Assembly: GCA_018292915.2 (NCBI GenBank)
Contig: JACVVK020000350.1
Span: forward strand, 443,501 to 507,500
Reading direction: 5' to 3'
Length of the DNA stretch: 64,000 nucleotides
Source: Batillaria attramentaria
Taxonomy: Eukaryota > Mollusca > Gastropoda > Batillariidae
The position numbers were made by a program, and so were the translations under genes. Under the pieces are notes generated by a model. That model ran no database searches. It saw only the letters and a program-made list of their open reading frames with translations, and had not been told where the DNA came from. Each line of letters starts with the position of its first letter. The first letter of the stretch is position 1. Below are positions 1 to 12,031 of this stretch, piece after piece.

Positions 1-646
1 ACATACCTTGCCAGGCTAGTGACAGAGGTCATATCTGACACACAAAGAATGGAAAGTTGACTGGTCCTGTACTTAGTCAGGTCGAAATCTGACAGATATT
101 TCGTACGCATTTCTCCATACAATGGACAATCAAAAAGGAAATGTACTTCATTTTCCAGAACATTTTTGCAAAATGGGCATTTCATTGCGTCCATATTCTG
201 TGATTGATACCTAAATTTGTTACATCTCAAGTCAGTAATACCCAAGCGAAATTTTATAAACATGTTTCTTACGTAGTGTGATTGAACAAAATCAAAATAC
301 TTTTCTTGTTCTAATGTGCTTTTGAAACTGCGGTAGAGTTCAAAGCGATCGCTATCTGAAAGTTTGGAAGACCAGTTCTGTCTAGCACAGTCAATCATTC
401 TTTGTTTGAAGACTTTTAAAAACATACCTTTGTTTCCAACACCCTGTGAGAACCAAACATGGCCAAAACCATTACGACACAATAATACCTTTACATGTGT
501 TGCCCATGTTTCGCTACCCGCCCTTTCATCCATGTCCTTTAGCATATGATACGCCATACTGGAAAATCTGTTGTTTGGTAATGCACAAAGTCTAAGCCAG
601 TAGGAGATACATCTGGTAGAAGCCAGTACGGAAAGTGGGTATCGAC

Positions 647-2112
647 CTAGTTCGCCGTAAACCATTGATTTGGTGTATGTAAACTCACGTTTAACAAACG
701 TTTACAGGCAAAAAGATGCACTTTTTCTATTTCAACAAACTCTTCTGTGCCCCATATTTCAGCGGCGTACAACAGAATAGGAACAACTTGAGCATCAAAC
801 AATTGAAAGAATACAGTAGGACTAGTACAGCTGATCCTCCACAGAGTTTTGAAAATATCTACAACGCACTTTTTTGCTTTCGTTACCAAGTCATCAACAG
901 ATGTGTGAAGACTCAAACGAGTAGTGAAGTTCATACCAAGGTATTTGTATTTGTTTACGACTTCTACTGTTGTGATCCATAGTACCATTTCTCATATTTT
1001 GACAAATAACCGCCATTTCTAAAAACAATAATCTTTGTCTTACTTAAGTTCACAGTGAGACCAAGTCTTGAGGAAATTGTATGCAAGTTGTTCAGTTGTG
1101 TTTGCAGACCACTTGGTGTAGATGAAAACAGTGCAATATCATCGGCAAACATCAACAAAAACAGTTCTACCGCATCCGGCTTAAGTTGAAAACCATGTTT
1201 ACCATTGTTAACAATATAAGAAGCTAATTCATTAATTAGAAACGAGAATAATGTCGGAGAGGCCAAACAGCCCTGCTTAAGCCCTTGAAAACATTCAAAG
1301 TAATCTGTACAGTTCATGTTGTCCCTTACACAAAATTTGACAGAGTTGTACATTGCCTTTAATGCTGACAACATTTTACCCCTCACCCCAGCCTTCAACA
1401 GGATGTTCCAGAGGACATTTCTTTTCACTGTATCAAAGGCTTTTTGAAAGTCAACAAAAGCTACGTATACCTTTCTTTTTTGTAGTAAATATTTTTGGAC
1501 GAGAGCATACAAAGTAAAGATATGGTCTGTTGTTGTGTATGTTTTCCTGAAACCAGCTTGAGTGCCAGAAATTACATCATGTACCTCAGCCCAATCAGTC
1601 AAACGCTTATTCAGTATATGCGTATATAATTTACTGACACACGACAAGAGAGCGATACCACGATAATTGTCAGGATTGTTCACGTCGCCTTTTTTGTGAA
1701 GTGGGAATATGATAGCTTTAGACCATTCACTGGGAAACACACCTTTACTGTAGAGTGCATTGAAATATTTGGTAAGAAAGGGGACAATAACTGGTTCTGC
1801 TACTTTCAAAATTTCATTTATGATACCATCGGGACCAGCAGCTTTACCTAATTTTGCGTGCTTCAAAGATTCTTTAACTTCTGTATCTGTTATGTCACTA
1901 TCTAAGTCGTCAAATATGTCGTCAACATCAGTGTCTTCTTGTACGATGGCATCTCCTTCTTCCTCTTCAGCCCTGTCATTTAATATGCTAGAAAAATGCC
2001 GGAACCATGATTCTTTTGTTATATTGTGTTTTTGCCTCGGTTTTCGTCTCCATTTTTTAATTTCCTTCCAGAACGTCTGTGCGTCACGTCTGTTGTTAAT
2101 CAATTTATCCAC
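647..2112 (-). pseudogene. LINE ORF2 reverse transcriptase domain remnant
   Basis: The 382-residue open stretch 964-2112 carries the ordered RT motifs: GPDGI, the motif-A block FVDFQKAFDTV, QAGFR, the turn GLKQGCLASP, and the catalytic FADD box with flanking hydrophobics (motif C). The thumb region (KYLGMNF, LYAAEIWG) is in another frame at 647-988, so there is a frameshift near 980. A typical C-terminal knuckle with CPFC, then HFLFDC, is readable near 200-120 in a further frame. The RT core itself is intact, which suggests a fairly young copy. Confidence 0.93.
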
Positions 2113-2589
2113 ACTGTCTTTTTAAAACTTTTCTTCTTTTGCTTTCAGTAGTTTTTTGTACTTTTTCCTTGCATCTACATAAACTTGTCTATTTTCTGTT
2201 GTCTTGTGTTTAATAAAGGATTTCAAAGCTTTCCGTGTGGTTTTCTTTGCCTTACAGCATTCCTGATCATACCAGGGGTATCCTGTTCTTATGCTTGAAC
2301 TAACTGCATTACTAGAAGAAAAGTGTTTTGTCATGCAACTTGCAGCATCTTTGACAGCACTGGTAAACGTTTCTAGAGCACCATCAATAGAAGAGTCTAT
2401 CTGAGCAGTGGCATCTGCCATACAAGCTTCAAAAACAGGCGATGAAAAGTTGTCCATGAGTGTCTGTGACTCAGCGGGACTCCACACTATCTTATTGAAA
2501 GAATAAGAGTGAATGTTTTCATTAGGAGCACCAACATTAGCAACATCTACATGGCTAACAGTAAGTTCAAGTGGCATATGAGAAGATTC

Positions 2590-3400
2590 AATCCTGTCTG
2601 CTATTCTAAGACCTGTACACAGAGGTACAAAATCTGGGGAGGCAATAAAGTAATCGTTTGGTACTACTGCCAGTAGCAGAAATTGAAAGTGAGTTGTTTT
2701 GATGAATCTGGGTTACATAAACCATTCAAAATCAATAGCTCAAAACATGCACATAATCTAAGAGATTTTTTCCAAGCACATTCTCAACATTATCATCAGA
2801 ATGTCTGCTTCTAACAAACAGTTCAGTGTCACTAGACAAAGTGTTTTCAGGGTCGAGCTGGAAAACATAGGAGTTGGGTTGCTGATTAGCTGTTCTACTG
2901 TTAAAGTCTCCACAGAACAGAAAGTGTACATCACCAAACTGTTCAAGCACGCTAACGAGGCACTGTTCTATTTCATATATATGGCACTTATGGGGTAAGT
3001 CTTTATAAAATGGCGAGTCCTTTGGGGGCACGTAGCATGCAACGAAGACCACATCACAGTCTGTACCAAAGAGTGTTTTTTCAAACCCTGAGGACAATAA
3101 CTTGGTCGCATGAAACATCTACCCTAGAAACAAACTGAACGTATTCTTTGCGTACTAGCACTACAACACCCCGAGAGCTTCTGCCTTGACGGGAAGTTTC
3201 ACAGCAGGAGACGAGAAACATGTGAAGTTTGACCAAGCGTCAGGTGGAATGAATGAATTGTCTAAAAATGTTTCCAGCAGACATACGACGTCAAAAGTAC
3301 TTACATACTCTAAGAAGTCAGGGTCGGCAAGTTTACTCCACAGTCCGTCGATATTCCATGACAGAAATGTCAGTGAGTGTTGCGACTGACCTACTACCAC
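2590..3400 (-). pseudogene. LINE ORF2 endonuclease domain remnant
   Basis: Two frames together carry the hallmarks of the APE-like endonuclease that nicks the target: FLSWNIDGL (catalytic Asn region) and LLETFLD (metal-binding Glu) near 3380-3290, then CGDFN (Asp and Asn of the active site) near 2920. The frame breaks near 3150. Further downstream the frame is lost again before the linker at 2122-2577, which contains PWYDQEC and a Lys-rich helix typical of the region between endonuclease and reverse transcriptase. Confidence 0.82.
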
Positions 3401-3799
3401 GTGCGTGTAACTGGGTAGTATCCCGTGTAACTGGGGTAGAGTCCGGGCCTTGGCCGACACATCACGCGTGACTGGGTTCGGCCTCGACCTCGACACTAGG
3501 GGAGCTAGGAGGGCGCCTGCGCCTTGGGGGGCTTGGGTGACGGGTGGTGACGGGTGGTGGTGTTGACCTGAGACAGGTGCACGTGGAGTCGCGCCGTCAC
3601 TGTTGACAGTCGACCCGCGTCCCTGGTTACGGTCTCTGCTTCCTACCGCTCGAACCGCTTGACTGTTGTTGTTGTTGTAGCTGATATCGAAGCGTCGTTG
3701 GCTGGAGTTGTCGGGTGTCGTCGTTGATGCGCTGCTGCAGGGGTCCGGCGACGACCAGTTTGTTGCCCTTGTAGTACGCCCGTACTCCTTTGTCCCGGT

Positions 3800-4521
3800 G
3801 TAGTCGGATCTGTTCGTGTTTCTCTGTGTCAGGTCTCCGGCAACATCAATGCGCTTCTGTTTTAGGGCTGGACGCGCCTTTGTGAGAATGGCCATCTTGT
3901 CCTTCCAACGGGTGAACTTGACAATCATGGGACGTGGTTTAGCGTTCTGGTTGCGGTTTGCTGCCACAGATGCGAAGTCGGGTTTCTTCCCCACCCGGTG
4001 TGCTCGCCACTATGTCGTCCTCCGACCAGACCTTGTTCGGCACCGTACCCTGCAGGCACTCCACTACTTTCGCCGCACAGGACTCCAAAGGTCTCGCCAG
4101 GAGTTTCAGTAAGGCCGAAAAAGCGCAGGTTGTCTCGACGAGAGAAGGCCTCCAGTTTGTCCAACTCCTCCTCGTAACGCGCCTGTAGGTCTTTTAGGTC
4201 TTCCTGGAGATCTTCTACAGACTCTGCGTTATCTTCCTGTTTCTCCGACAGTTTCTCGAAAGTAGTCTCGAGGGTCAGGGTACGCTCTTTAAGCTCGGCG
4301 ATGTCACTAGCGATCGCCTGTACAGAGTTCAGCACACCATTCATGTCAGCACGAAGGGAACCGACTTGTAACGCCAACTTCTCGTCAATAGCCTGTGTCT
4401 GTCGGTCAATGATGCACTGTATATCAGCAAGTGTAACCGTGGATGGGGATGTCGTAGTCGCACCACTTACGTCGGACACAGCAGCAGCAGGGGCAACACA
4501 GCCAGAAGACGGGGTATCCAT
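3800..4521 (-). pseudogene. LINE ORF1 protein remnant (coiled coil plus RRM-like segment)
   Basis: The likely start is the Met at 4521 (MDTPSSG). A heptad-rich, Glu/Leu/Lys-rich stretch of about 90 residues predicts a coiled coil. It is followed by RRDNLRFFGL, which resembles the start of the RNA-binding domain of L1-type ORF1 proteins. The frame then shifts near 3.95 kb, and a basic tail containing RPMIVKFTRWKDKM continues the domain in another frame. ORF1 proteins of this type form trimers that package LINE RNA; that is family knowledge. The frameshift makes this copy a pseudogene. Confidence 0.75.
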
Positions 4522-4663
4522 AGCAGTAGTTAGTTCAGTCACGGTAGTACAGAGTACAACACGAAATGAACACGCCCGTGACGACCACCGGTAGGTACAG
4601 TGTTTCACCAAGGGTTCACGCTAACACGGCAGTGTTGAAAATTTGACAGAGGCACTGTAAACA

Positions 4664-4677
4664 ATCCAGAGAGAGAG

Positions 4678-4711
<34 letters not shown>
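4664..4711. repeat. (GA)n microsatellite upstream of LINE
   Basis: Nearly pure GA dinucleotide tract of about 45 bp with one CCA interruption near its left end. Confidence 0.95.
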
Positions 4712-4715
<4 letters not shown>

Positions 4716-5326
4716 GCCAATTTCTGTTGCGGACACGCCCGTGCACGATGCAAGATGTGACATGGAACAAAAAAAAAAATAATTAAAAAAAAGAATGTCA
4801 CTGTCCACACGCAAACATAACAAAATCAACGACGCTACCGACAGCCCATAGTACGGAGAATTTTAAGTGCAATCACGCGCCCAGCCCAGAGAAATGTTCA
4901 ATTAACAGATAAGATGAGACAAGATAGTAATACTTGCAGTGCAGAAAGAAAAAAAAACCCCTGGGATGGATTTTGGCAAAATTGCGATGGACACACTACT
5001 GTGATGTGTATTGTATTGTGTATACATGTATTGTGATGGCGTATTGTATTGTTAAAATAATAGGCTACTACTTTTTTTTTTTTTACACCACTCGCCGGTG
5101 CAAAATTTCAGTCCGTTAACTACGAGTGCGTTACGTCCGAAAATAGTCAGGAACATAGAGCGAAAGTGTGAGTTATGACTTTCCATAACCCACTCAGTGG
5201 TACGAGTTCACAAAAATACACTCCAGTTACGTCACCAGCCAAAGACGCCCAGATAGTGCGTCATTTCAAACATTTGAAACTGATACGTCCGGCGGCCGGA
5301 GACTCGGTAGCTACGGCCAAAAAAGA

Positions 5327-5358
<32 letters not shown>

Positions 5359-5501
5359 AAAAAAATCTTGTGGTTTCTTTCGGGGTACACCACTAGAAAT
5401 AATCTTGTACGCTCTATTTAAAAATCCAGTAGTGTAACTTATACGTTCATCATGAATTAACCACATTTTGTTCAGAAGGCAGGCATTGCGTGTGTGTGTG
5501 T

Positions 5502-5541
<40 letters not shown>

Positions 5542-6360
5542 CGCTACTGTTTGCTTATTTACACACGTCGTTTTGCATATAGCGGCACTCCCCCCCCCCC
5601 TCTGTCTGTCTGTCTATGTCTGTCTGCCTCTGCCTGTGTCTTACTTATTTACATGCTGTCGTTTTTGTGACACAGTCGACAATATTCAGGACAAATGTGT
5701 AGCCAAGTGGTTCTCTTCGTTCACCCCTCTGTGTTCTGCCGGCTGTGAGGATTTCCATTTTCAACTGAGAGTATCACAGGGGAAAAACTAACAACAACAA
5801 TAACACCCCTTAAATCCCCCCCCCCCCCCAAAAAAAAAAAAAAAAAAAAAATCCTGACACCAGGAGATCAGTTCAACCTTGGCGCTTCACCTTATGCTTA
5901 CCGTGAACAGTGACCAGAGTGCGCATCAGATGTAACAGTTGTTCCCCAGCCGGACCGAGGGACGATGTAAAGCCAGTGTTGGGATATATCGTACCTTCGC
6001 TACCACGATGGTACGTGTACTGATGAACAGCTGGAAACACAGAAATGCTCAGAAGAGACTTCTGAATAAGACGTGGTACATGTTCAGCCGCATTTGGTAT
6101 TGGGGTCGCCAGCGATTTTCGGCGATAACTTCTTTTTGAGCCACTTTTGTAGACCTACTGCAGAGATAGTGCTATATAAAAAGTTTGTGACGCAACATCT
6201 TTTATAACAGCCAGTGTTTTCTGTCTCTCCATTTTTTCTCGGCGGAAGTGAAACCGACAGTGTAAATCGACAATTTCCATGCTTGCTTTTTTTTTTTTTT
6301 TTGGGGGGGGGGGGGGGGGACCCGACAAGTACTTTTCAAGGAACGAAACTATTCCAAAAT
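4712..6360. other. Non-coding, low-complexity region
   Basis: Holds A-rich and C-rich homopolymers (5330-5365, 5820-5850, 6283-6318), a (GT)n tract at 5493-5542 and no supportable gene. A minus-strand stretch at 6000-6040 has a good acceptor (TTTCTGTGTTTCCAG) and a following GTACGA donor, and could be a short exon of the ADAM-like gene. Its peptide does not match the family convincingly, so it is not called. Confidence 0.6.
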
Positions 6361-6367
6361 AAAACTT

Positions 6368-6480
6368 TGACGTCATTAACTGAGGTCATTAACTGAGGTC
6401 CTTAACTGAGGTCATTAACTGACGTCATTAACTGACGTCATTAAATGAGGTCATTAACTGGCGTCATTAACTGACGTCAC
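6368..6480. repeat. 13-bp tandem repeat rich in CRE-like TGACGTCA sites
   Basis: About 8.7 copies of a 13-bp unit, GA(C/G)GTCATTAACT. Four exact palindromic TGACGTCA boxes begin at 6368, 6420, 6433 and 6472; the other units read (A/G)GGTCA-like. TGACGTCA is the consensus CREB/ATF site and AGGTCA the nuclear-receptor half-site. Whether it works as an enhancer is not known. Two further TGACGTCA sites occur near 8611 and 8637. Confidence 0.9.
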
Positions 6481-7032
6481 TCCTTCCTACTGTCTAAAGA
6501 AGGGTTCAGGAGTACACGTCAGTTACTGAACGAGAGTGCATTCGACATTGTCACCTGAGGTTCTCGGGAGGAACATCTTAGGCTCACTTCGATACTTTTT
6601 CTTCCAGTTCGCATTTTCGCCCAAATGTTCGCTTATGCGGAGGTCGTCAGTTATTTTAGATTAATATCCACAGCTGAGAAAAAGTTAGCTCACAAGTTGT
6701 CAAAATAAAAATCCCCCCCCCCCCAAAAAAAAAAAGCATCAGCAAGAATCCCCCCCCCCCCTCAATCAAACATATATTTTTTTTTATATTTTTTTTATTA
6801 TTATTATTTTTTTTTTTTATGTTTTTTTTTTAAGGCGACAAGCTCAAAAACCTTTGGCTGCTGCATCTCCAATCGCACTATCGGTAATATTCAAACTTCA
6901 ACACGCTTGCCAGGCATAACGCAACACTCTGTAACACTTTTCATTGAATTCGCTCACCCCGTGCTTCAAACGTTTGAGTTTCCGATGTAAGTGTCAGCGC
7001 TCAGTCTCACAGTCCGTCCAGCTTCATTCACC

Positions 7033-7035
<3 letters not shown>

Positions 7036-7092
<57 letters not shown>

Positions 7093-7094
7093 CA

Positions 7095-7154
<60 letters not shown>

Positions 7155-7155
7155 C

Positions 7156-7228
<73 letters not shown>

Positions 7229-7260
7229 GTGTGTGTGTGTGTGTGCGCGTGCACGCGCGT
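7036..7260. repeat. Compound (GT)n microsatellite
   Basis: About 225 bp of GT with two phased interruptions (GACAATAT and GACAACG) and a GTGCGCGTGCACGCGC end. The long Cys-Val and Thr-His reading frames here are only repeat translations. Confidence 0.97.
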
Positions 7261-7412
7261 ACAAACAATGCCACACACATTTTACCAACATTGTCTACAA
7301 TGAAATGTCGGGACTTCCTTTGATCATGAAGTTGTCATATGGTGATGGTCTTAGCACTGCAAAAGCATTCGTGCGTGACGCATAAACACAAACATCTCTG
7401 TGTAGTACTTAC

Positions 7413-9290
7413 GCTGGCTGCATATTCCTCCTGTGTGTTTGAGATAACAGGCAGGATAGGTGAAGCCAACTGTGTGGTCCTTAAATACGTAGGCAGTAAA
7501 AAGATGATTCACGCAAAAGGCACGATTGTGTTTCATTCGACTGAAGTCCTGCAAAAGGCAAAAAAAAAAAAAAAAAACCCAACCAAAAAAAAAAAAAACC
7601 CAAAAAATAAGGAGCAGTCAGCGAGCAAACTTGTGGAACCAGGGTCCGGGGGGGGGGGGGGGGGGGGGGGGGATCGGGGGTGGGTGGTGGTGGTGGGATG
7701 GAGGGGGTGGGGGTGGGGGCGGTATGAAGTACAAGCCGGTATTACAGCAGCAAGAACAAGGAGGTACAATGTCAATGTCCACAATGCTATCGGCTTTCGC
7801 TACGTGTATTTTGCACTGTGAATCAGTGTACACATTGGCGTAGCGGGTGGGCGGGGTGGGGCGGAAGGGGCAGGGCCGAGGGGATCTGTTCCGTTCCCCC
7901 CTCTTCAATCCTGTACCCGGGGCCGACGCTACTCTAGGCGTCGGCCCCGGGTACAGGGTTGCCCCCTCTTCCCCCCCCCCCCCCCAAGGAACGGAACAGG
8001 TAGGGGGGGGGGAGGGGCCGGGGGGGGGGGGGGGGATGGCGGTTAGTTTTAGGAGGGGACAGGGGATGTTCTCCCGTTATTTGTTGGATTTTACGAGTCT
8101 CTGCCGGCCGGATCCCCCCCCCCCCCCTTCGGGGCAAAAAATTAATTTTCCTACCCCAGTGATACATTTAGTTTTTTTTTTTTTTGTGACAGCTTAGTAC
8201 GAACCTCCAGCAAGTCTAATCTTACAGGAGCACGATTAGGCCAGTTGAAGGAGAAAGCCTCGCCTGTGGTAGGCTCCTTGAAGATCAGCATCTGCAACAT
8301 TTACCTTCTTTTTTTTAAAACAAAAACCATGGCCATTGTTGTATAGTTGAAAGATAAAACTGTAGACATAGATCACCAAGCAGGCAGAATAAGAAAACAA
8401 GGAGGACTGGCCCCATCCCATAAAGTTGTATCTCCAAATTTCATGCCATTTTATCTGTTTAGTTGCTTGTTGTTGTTTTTTTTTTTCAGTTGTAGTTTTT
8501 CTTTCTCTCTTCAAGTGTGTAAAACCTACCACAGACACTAGACCCGCTACGCTGTAGCGGATCTAGAATCTTTGGGGGGGGGGGGGGGAGAGAGAGAGAG
8601 AGAGAGAGATGACGTCAATTCCGTGAACTAAATATTTGACGTCAGCCTCACTGACGCAGATCGTCTGACACTGTGACCAAAGACCTTGGAATCACCTTAT
8701 GTCTTGTGGTTTCCATCTTGGTGTTGTGACTTCCCCGACTGAATTAATTTTTACATAAAACCTGGACTCTTCTAAAAATGCGGTAAAATGTCTAGTTTTT
8801 TGTTCACCTCCTTTATGTGTATCCCAATATTGGTCAGACCCGTCTTGTCCCAGACCGTGGTGGTCAGTATCCTGTTCGCCATCTGAATGGTCCAGATCTG
8901 AAACAACGCCAGCAACCAGAGAGGGGTTAAACAACATGGACTGCCGCTTTCCCTGTGCCCTGCCGCTTCAGGACTACTCAACCCCCCCCCCCCCACCCGC
9001 ACCTCCCCCCAAAAGAAAAGCTATACCAACATTTTGCACTTTGGGGACTCTTGGAACCCGTGAAGCCCCCTCCCCCCCCCCCCCCCCCCCCCCCGAAATG
9101 TTTATTTCAGGATAGTGGCTTGTAGACATAACCTATCTTAAAAGCTGTCCCACAAAATTCGATTTAAAACAAAAACAAAACAAAGAAACAACAAAGAAAC
9201 AACAACAGGAAAACAGTCATGAAAGAGACAACTACAATACCATAATGAAGTAGCCGCGAAAGTCTTTGTTCCTTGCGCGGCGTTAAGCCC

Positions 9291-9343
<53 letters not shown>

Positions 9344-9344
9344 C

Positions 9345-9383
<39 letters not shown>

Positions 9384-9432
9384 CAGTCAGTCAGTCAGTC
9401 AGTCAGTCAGTCAGTCAGTCAGTCAGTCAGTC

Positions 9433-9472
<40 letters not shown>

Positions 9473-9473
9473 C

Positions 9474-9531
<58 letters not shown>

Positions 9532-9544
9532 CAGTAAGTAAGTC

Positions 9545-9579
<35 letters not shown>

Positions 9580-9592
9580 CAGTCAGTCAGTC

Positions 9593-9631
<39 letters not shown>

Positions 9632-9636
9632 CAGTC

Positions 9637-9684
<48 letters not shown>

Positions 9685-9685
9685 C

Positions 9686-9739
<54 letters not shown>

Positions 9740-9752
9740 CAGTAAGTAAGTC

Positions 9753-9784
<32 letters not shown>

Positions 9785-9872
9785 CGTAAGTAAGTAAGTA
9801 AGTAAGTAAGTAAGTCAGTAAGTAAGTCAGTAAGTAAGTAAGTAAGTAAGTCAGTCAGTCAGTAAGTAAGTC

Positions 9873-9923
<51 letters not shown>

Positions 9924-9954
9924 CAGTAAGTAAGTAAGTAAGTAAGTAAGTAAA

Positions 9955-10009
<55 letters not shown>

Positions 10010-10457
10010 CCAACCTCAATGACGAGAACTATCATGGAAATGGACAAAATAATATTAAATGCATTTAAAAATCGGGAAACATGCAAAGACAGCATTTTCA
10101 AGAGAGAGAGAGAGAGAGAGAGAGTAACCATTATCTGGGCAGCAGCCACGGTCCTGTTAAAAGCATGGATACTGAAAAACTTGTGGTCAGCCACCACTCT
10201 CAGCGGACACCTGTTTTTGGCCCAGGTTTCGCTTGCTCTTCTCTCTCTCTTCCCACCCTCTGACGCCAGTGAATCGTGGGCTGTGCTTCGTGAAGGGAAA
10301 AAAAAATGCTTTGCATCATCACAGTGTTTGTGTAAGTCTGTAAGGCAGGTTACATAGTCCCTAGTCATGGTGCCCCTCTCCTGTGACCTCCCCGATCACT
10401 CATGGGTTACCCGAACTACATAGTCCCCTTCCCTCAGCACATGTATTCCCAAACCCT

Positions 10458-10520
<63 letters not shown>

Positions 10521-10662
10521 CACACTACCGTAGTAAGAGAAGTCTGGGGGGAAACTATTTGTACAGCGACAACCATGTTTTCCCTTTTTCTTGTGTACTT
10601 GTGTTTTCCATTCCACAAGAAGCTGATTCCATCTCTAATCCCCCCCCCCCCCCCCCAATAAT

Positions 10663-10703
<41 letters not shown>

Positions 10704-11018
10704 CAAAGGAGCACTGTCAGTATACCTGCCAGATTTCAAGGTGGGTCTCAACACCCATCAGTTTTTGCTCTCACCTTCCTAGCGACTGAGTAACCAATTG
10801 TGCCTGCTGATTGTGTTGTACCGCACAGCTGCTGTTTTTGCTGTTTCAGTATTTGTATTGTTCTCTTGTGTTTCTTACTTTAGTTGCACGAATCCCGGCT
10901 GGGGCCAAATATTTGTGCTGGCCTTTTCTCCTTGTCCCGTTTTTTATATCACCCATATGTGGTGGGAAAGAACGTTAAACTCTCAAACACTCCCCCCCCC
11001 CTTACTTTAGTTGCAGAA

Positions 11019-11114
<96 letters not shown>

Positions 11115-11961
11115 CGCCTGTGCCTAAAAATGTTCATTTGAATGTGTTTTAAGACCTTGTCAAATTTCTCTTGTTTCTACCTGTGCCTAAAAATGTTCAT
11201 TTGAATGTGTTTTAAGACCTTGTCAAATTTCTCTTGTTTCTACCTGTGCCTAAAAATGTTCATTTGAATGTGTTTTAAGACCTTGTCAAATTTCTCTTGT
11301 TTCTACCTGTGCCTAAAAATGTTCATTTGAATGTGTTTTAAGACCTTGTCAAATTTCTCTTGTTTTTACCTGCTATTGTACTGGCGCCTGGAGCTTCCAC
11401 TGAGGGACAGGCGTCACATTCAAATAAAATTATTAATTATCATTATTATACCTATACCCTTCAACCTACTTGTCCTGAAGTACAGGAGGTGGTGGAAAGG
11501 AGACCCTCCACCGGATGTCCGAGCCCCGATATGCTATCACGGAGTGGTTCCCGGAGTGCGGAATATGTCGCCAAGACGGCTGAAGAATCAGAAACCAGGG
11601 GCTGTATTTAATGCAGTCACCGAGTGTTCCCATGCTGGTCGGATGGGTTTGTTCATTAGTTTTTTTTTTAGGGCACTTGTTCTGCATTCTATACTGAGTA
11701 GACTTAGAGGTTGTTTACACTACAACGTCGGTCACGTTCAACCCGAGTTTACCACGACTGGGGTAGCTTGGACTCGGGGGTCAATAGTGTTTTCAATACA
11801 TTCTCTGCAAGTCTAACCCTGACAATGGCGAAGCTAAACTTACGTCATACCCGCCGTCATGCCTTGAGACAGCATCATGCATTTGGGTTTCATCACTGGT
11901 ACTTGTTCTTGGTTTTTAATTGCCTCTGCCTGTTCTTTATCATTTCTACTCAGTTGTGTTG

Positions 11962-12031
<70 letters not shown>

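Larger units (their letters stand above)
1..4620 (-). mobile_element. LINE (non-LTR retrotransposon), decayed copy running off the left edge
   Basis: Minus-strand reading gives, 5' to 3' (high to low coordinates), an ORF1-like coiled-coil protein, an apurinic-type endonuclease, a linker, a reverse transcriptase and a C-terminal Cys/His knuckle. This is the layout of an ORF1+ORF2 LINE. At least five frame changes separate the pieces (near 3.9, 3.15, 2.65, 2.12 and 0.98 kb), so the copy is inactive. The 3' end lies beyond base 1. A (GA)n tract at 4667-4711 lies just upstream of the apparent 5' end. The clade (Jockey-like or other) cannot be settled by eye. It may sit in an intron of the minus-strand ADAM-like gene, which also seems to continue leftward. 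Confidence 0.93.

Noticed and set aside
964..2112. Active LINE or a host reverse-transcriptase gene
   Set aside because: Several frameshifts between endonuclease, RT and thumb show a dead mobile element.
6000..6040. Additional ADAM-like exon
   Set aside because: Splice sites are reasonable but the peptide does not match the expected part of the protease domain.
7024..7385. Long Cys-Val and Thr-His reading frames over GT/CA arrays (also at 11 kb, 56-57 kb and 59 kb)
   Set aside because: They are translations of dinucleotide repeats with no independent coding signal.
7533..8197. Gly- and Pro-rich reading frames
   Set aside because: They come from poly-G/poly-C and poly-A tracts; the real exon here (7548-7413, minus) was recognised by splice sites and homology instead.
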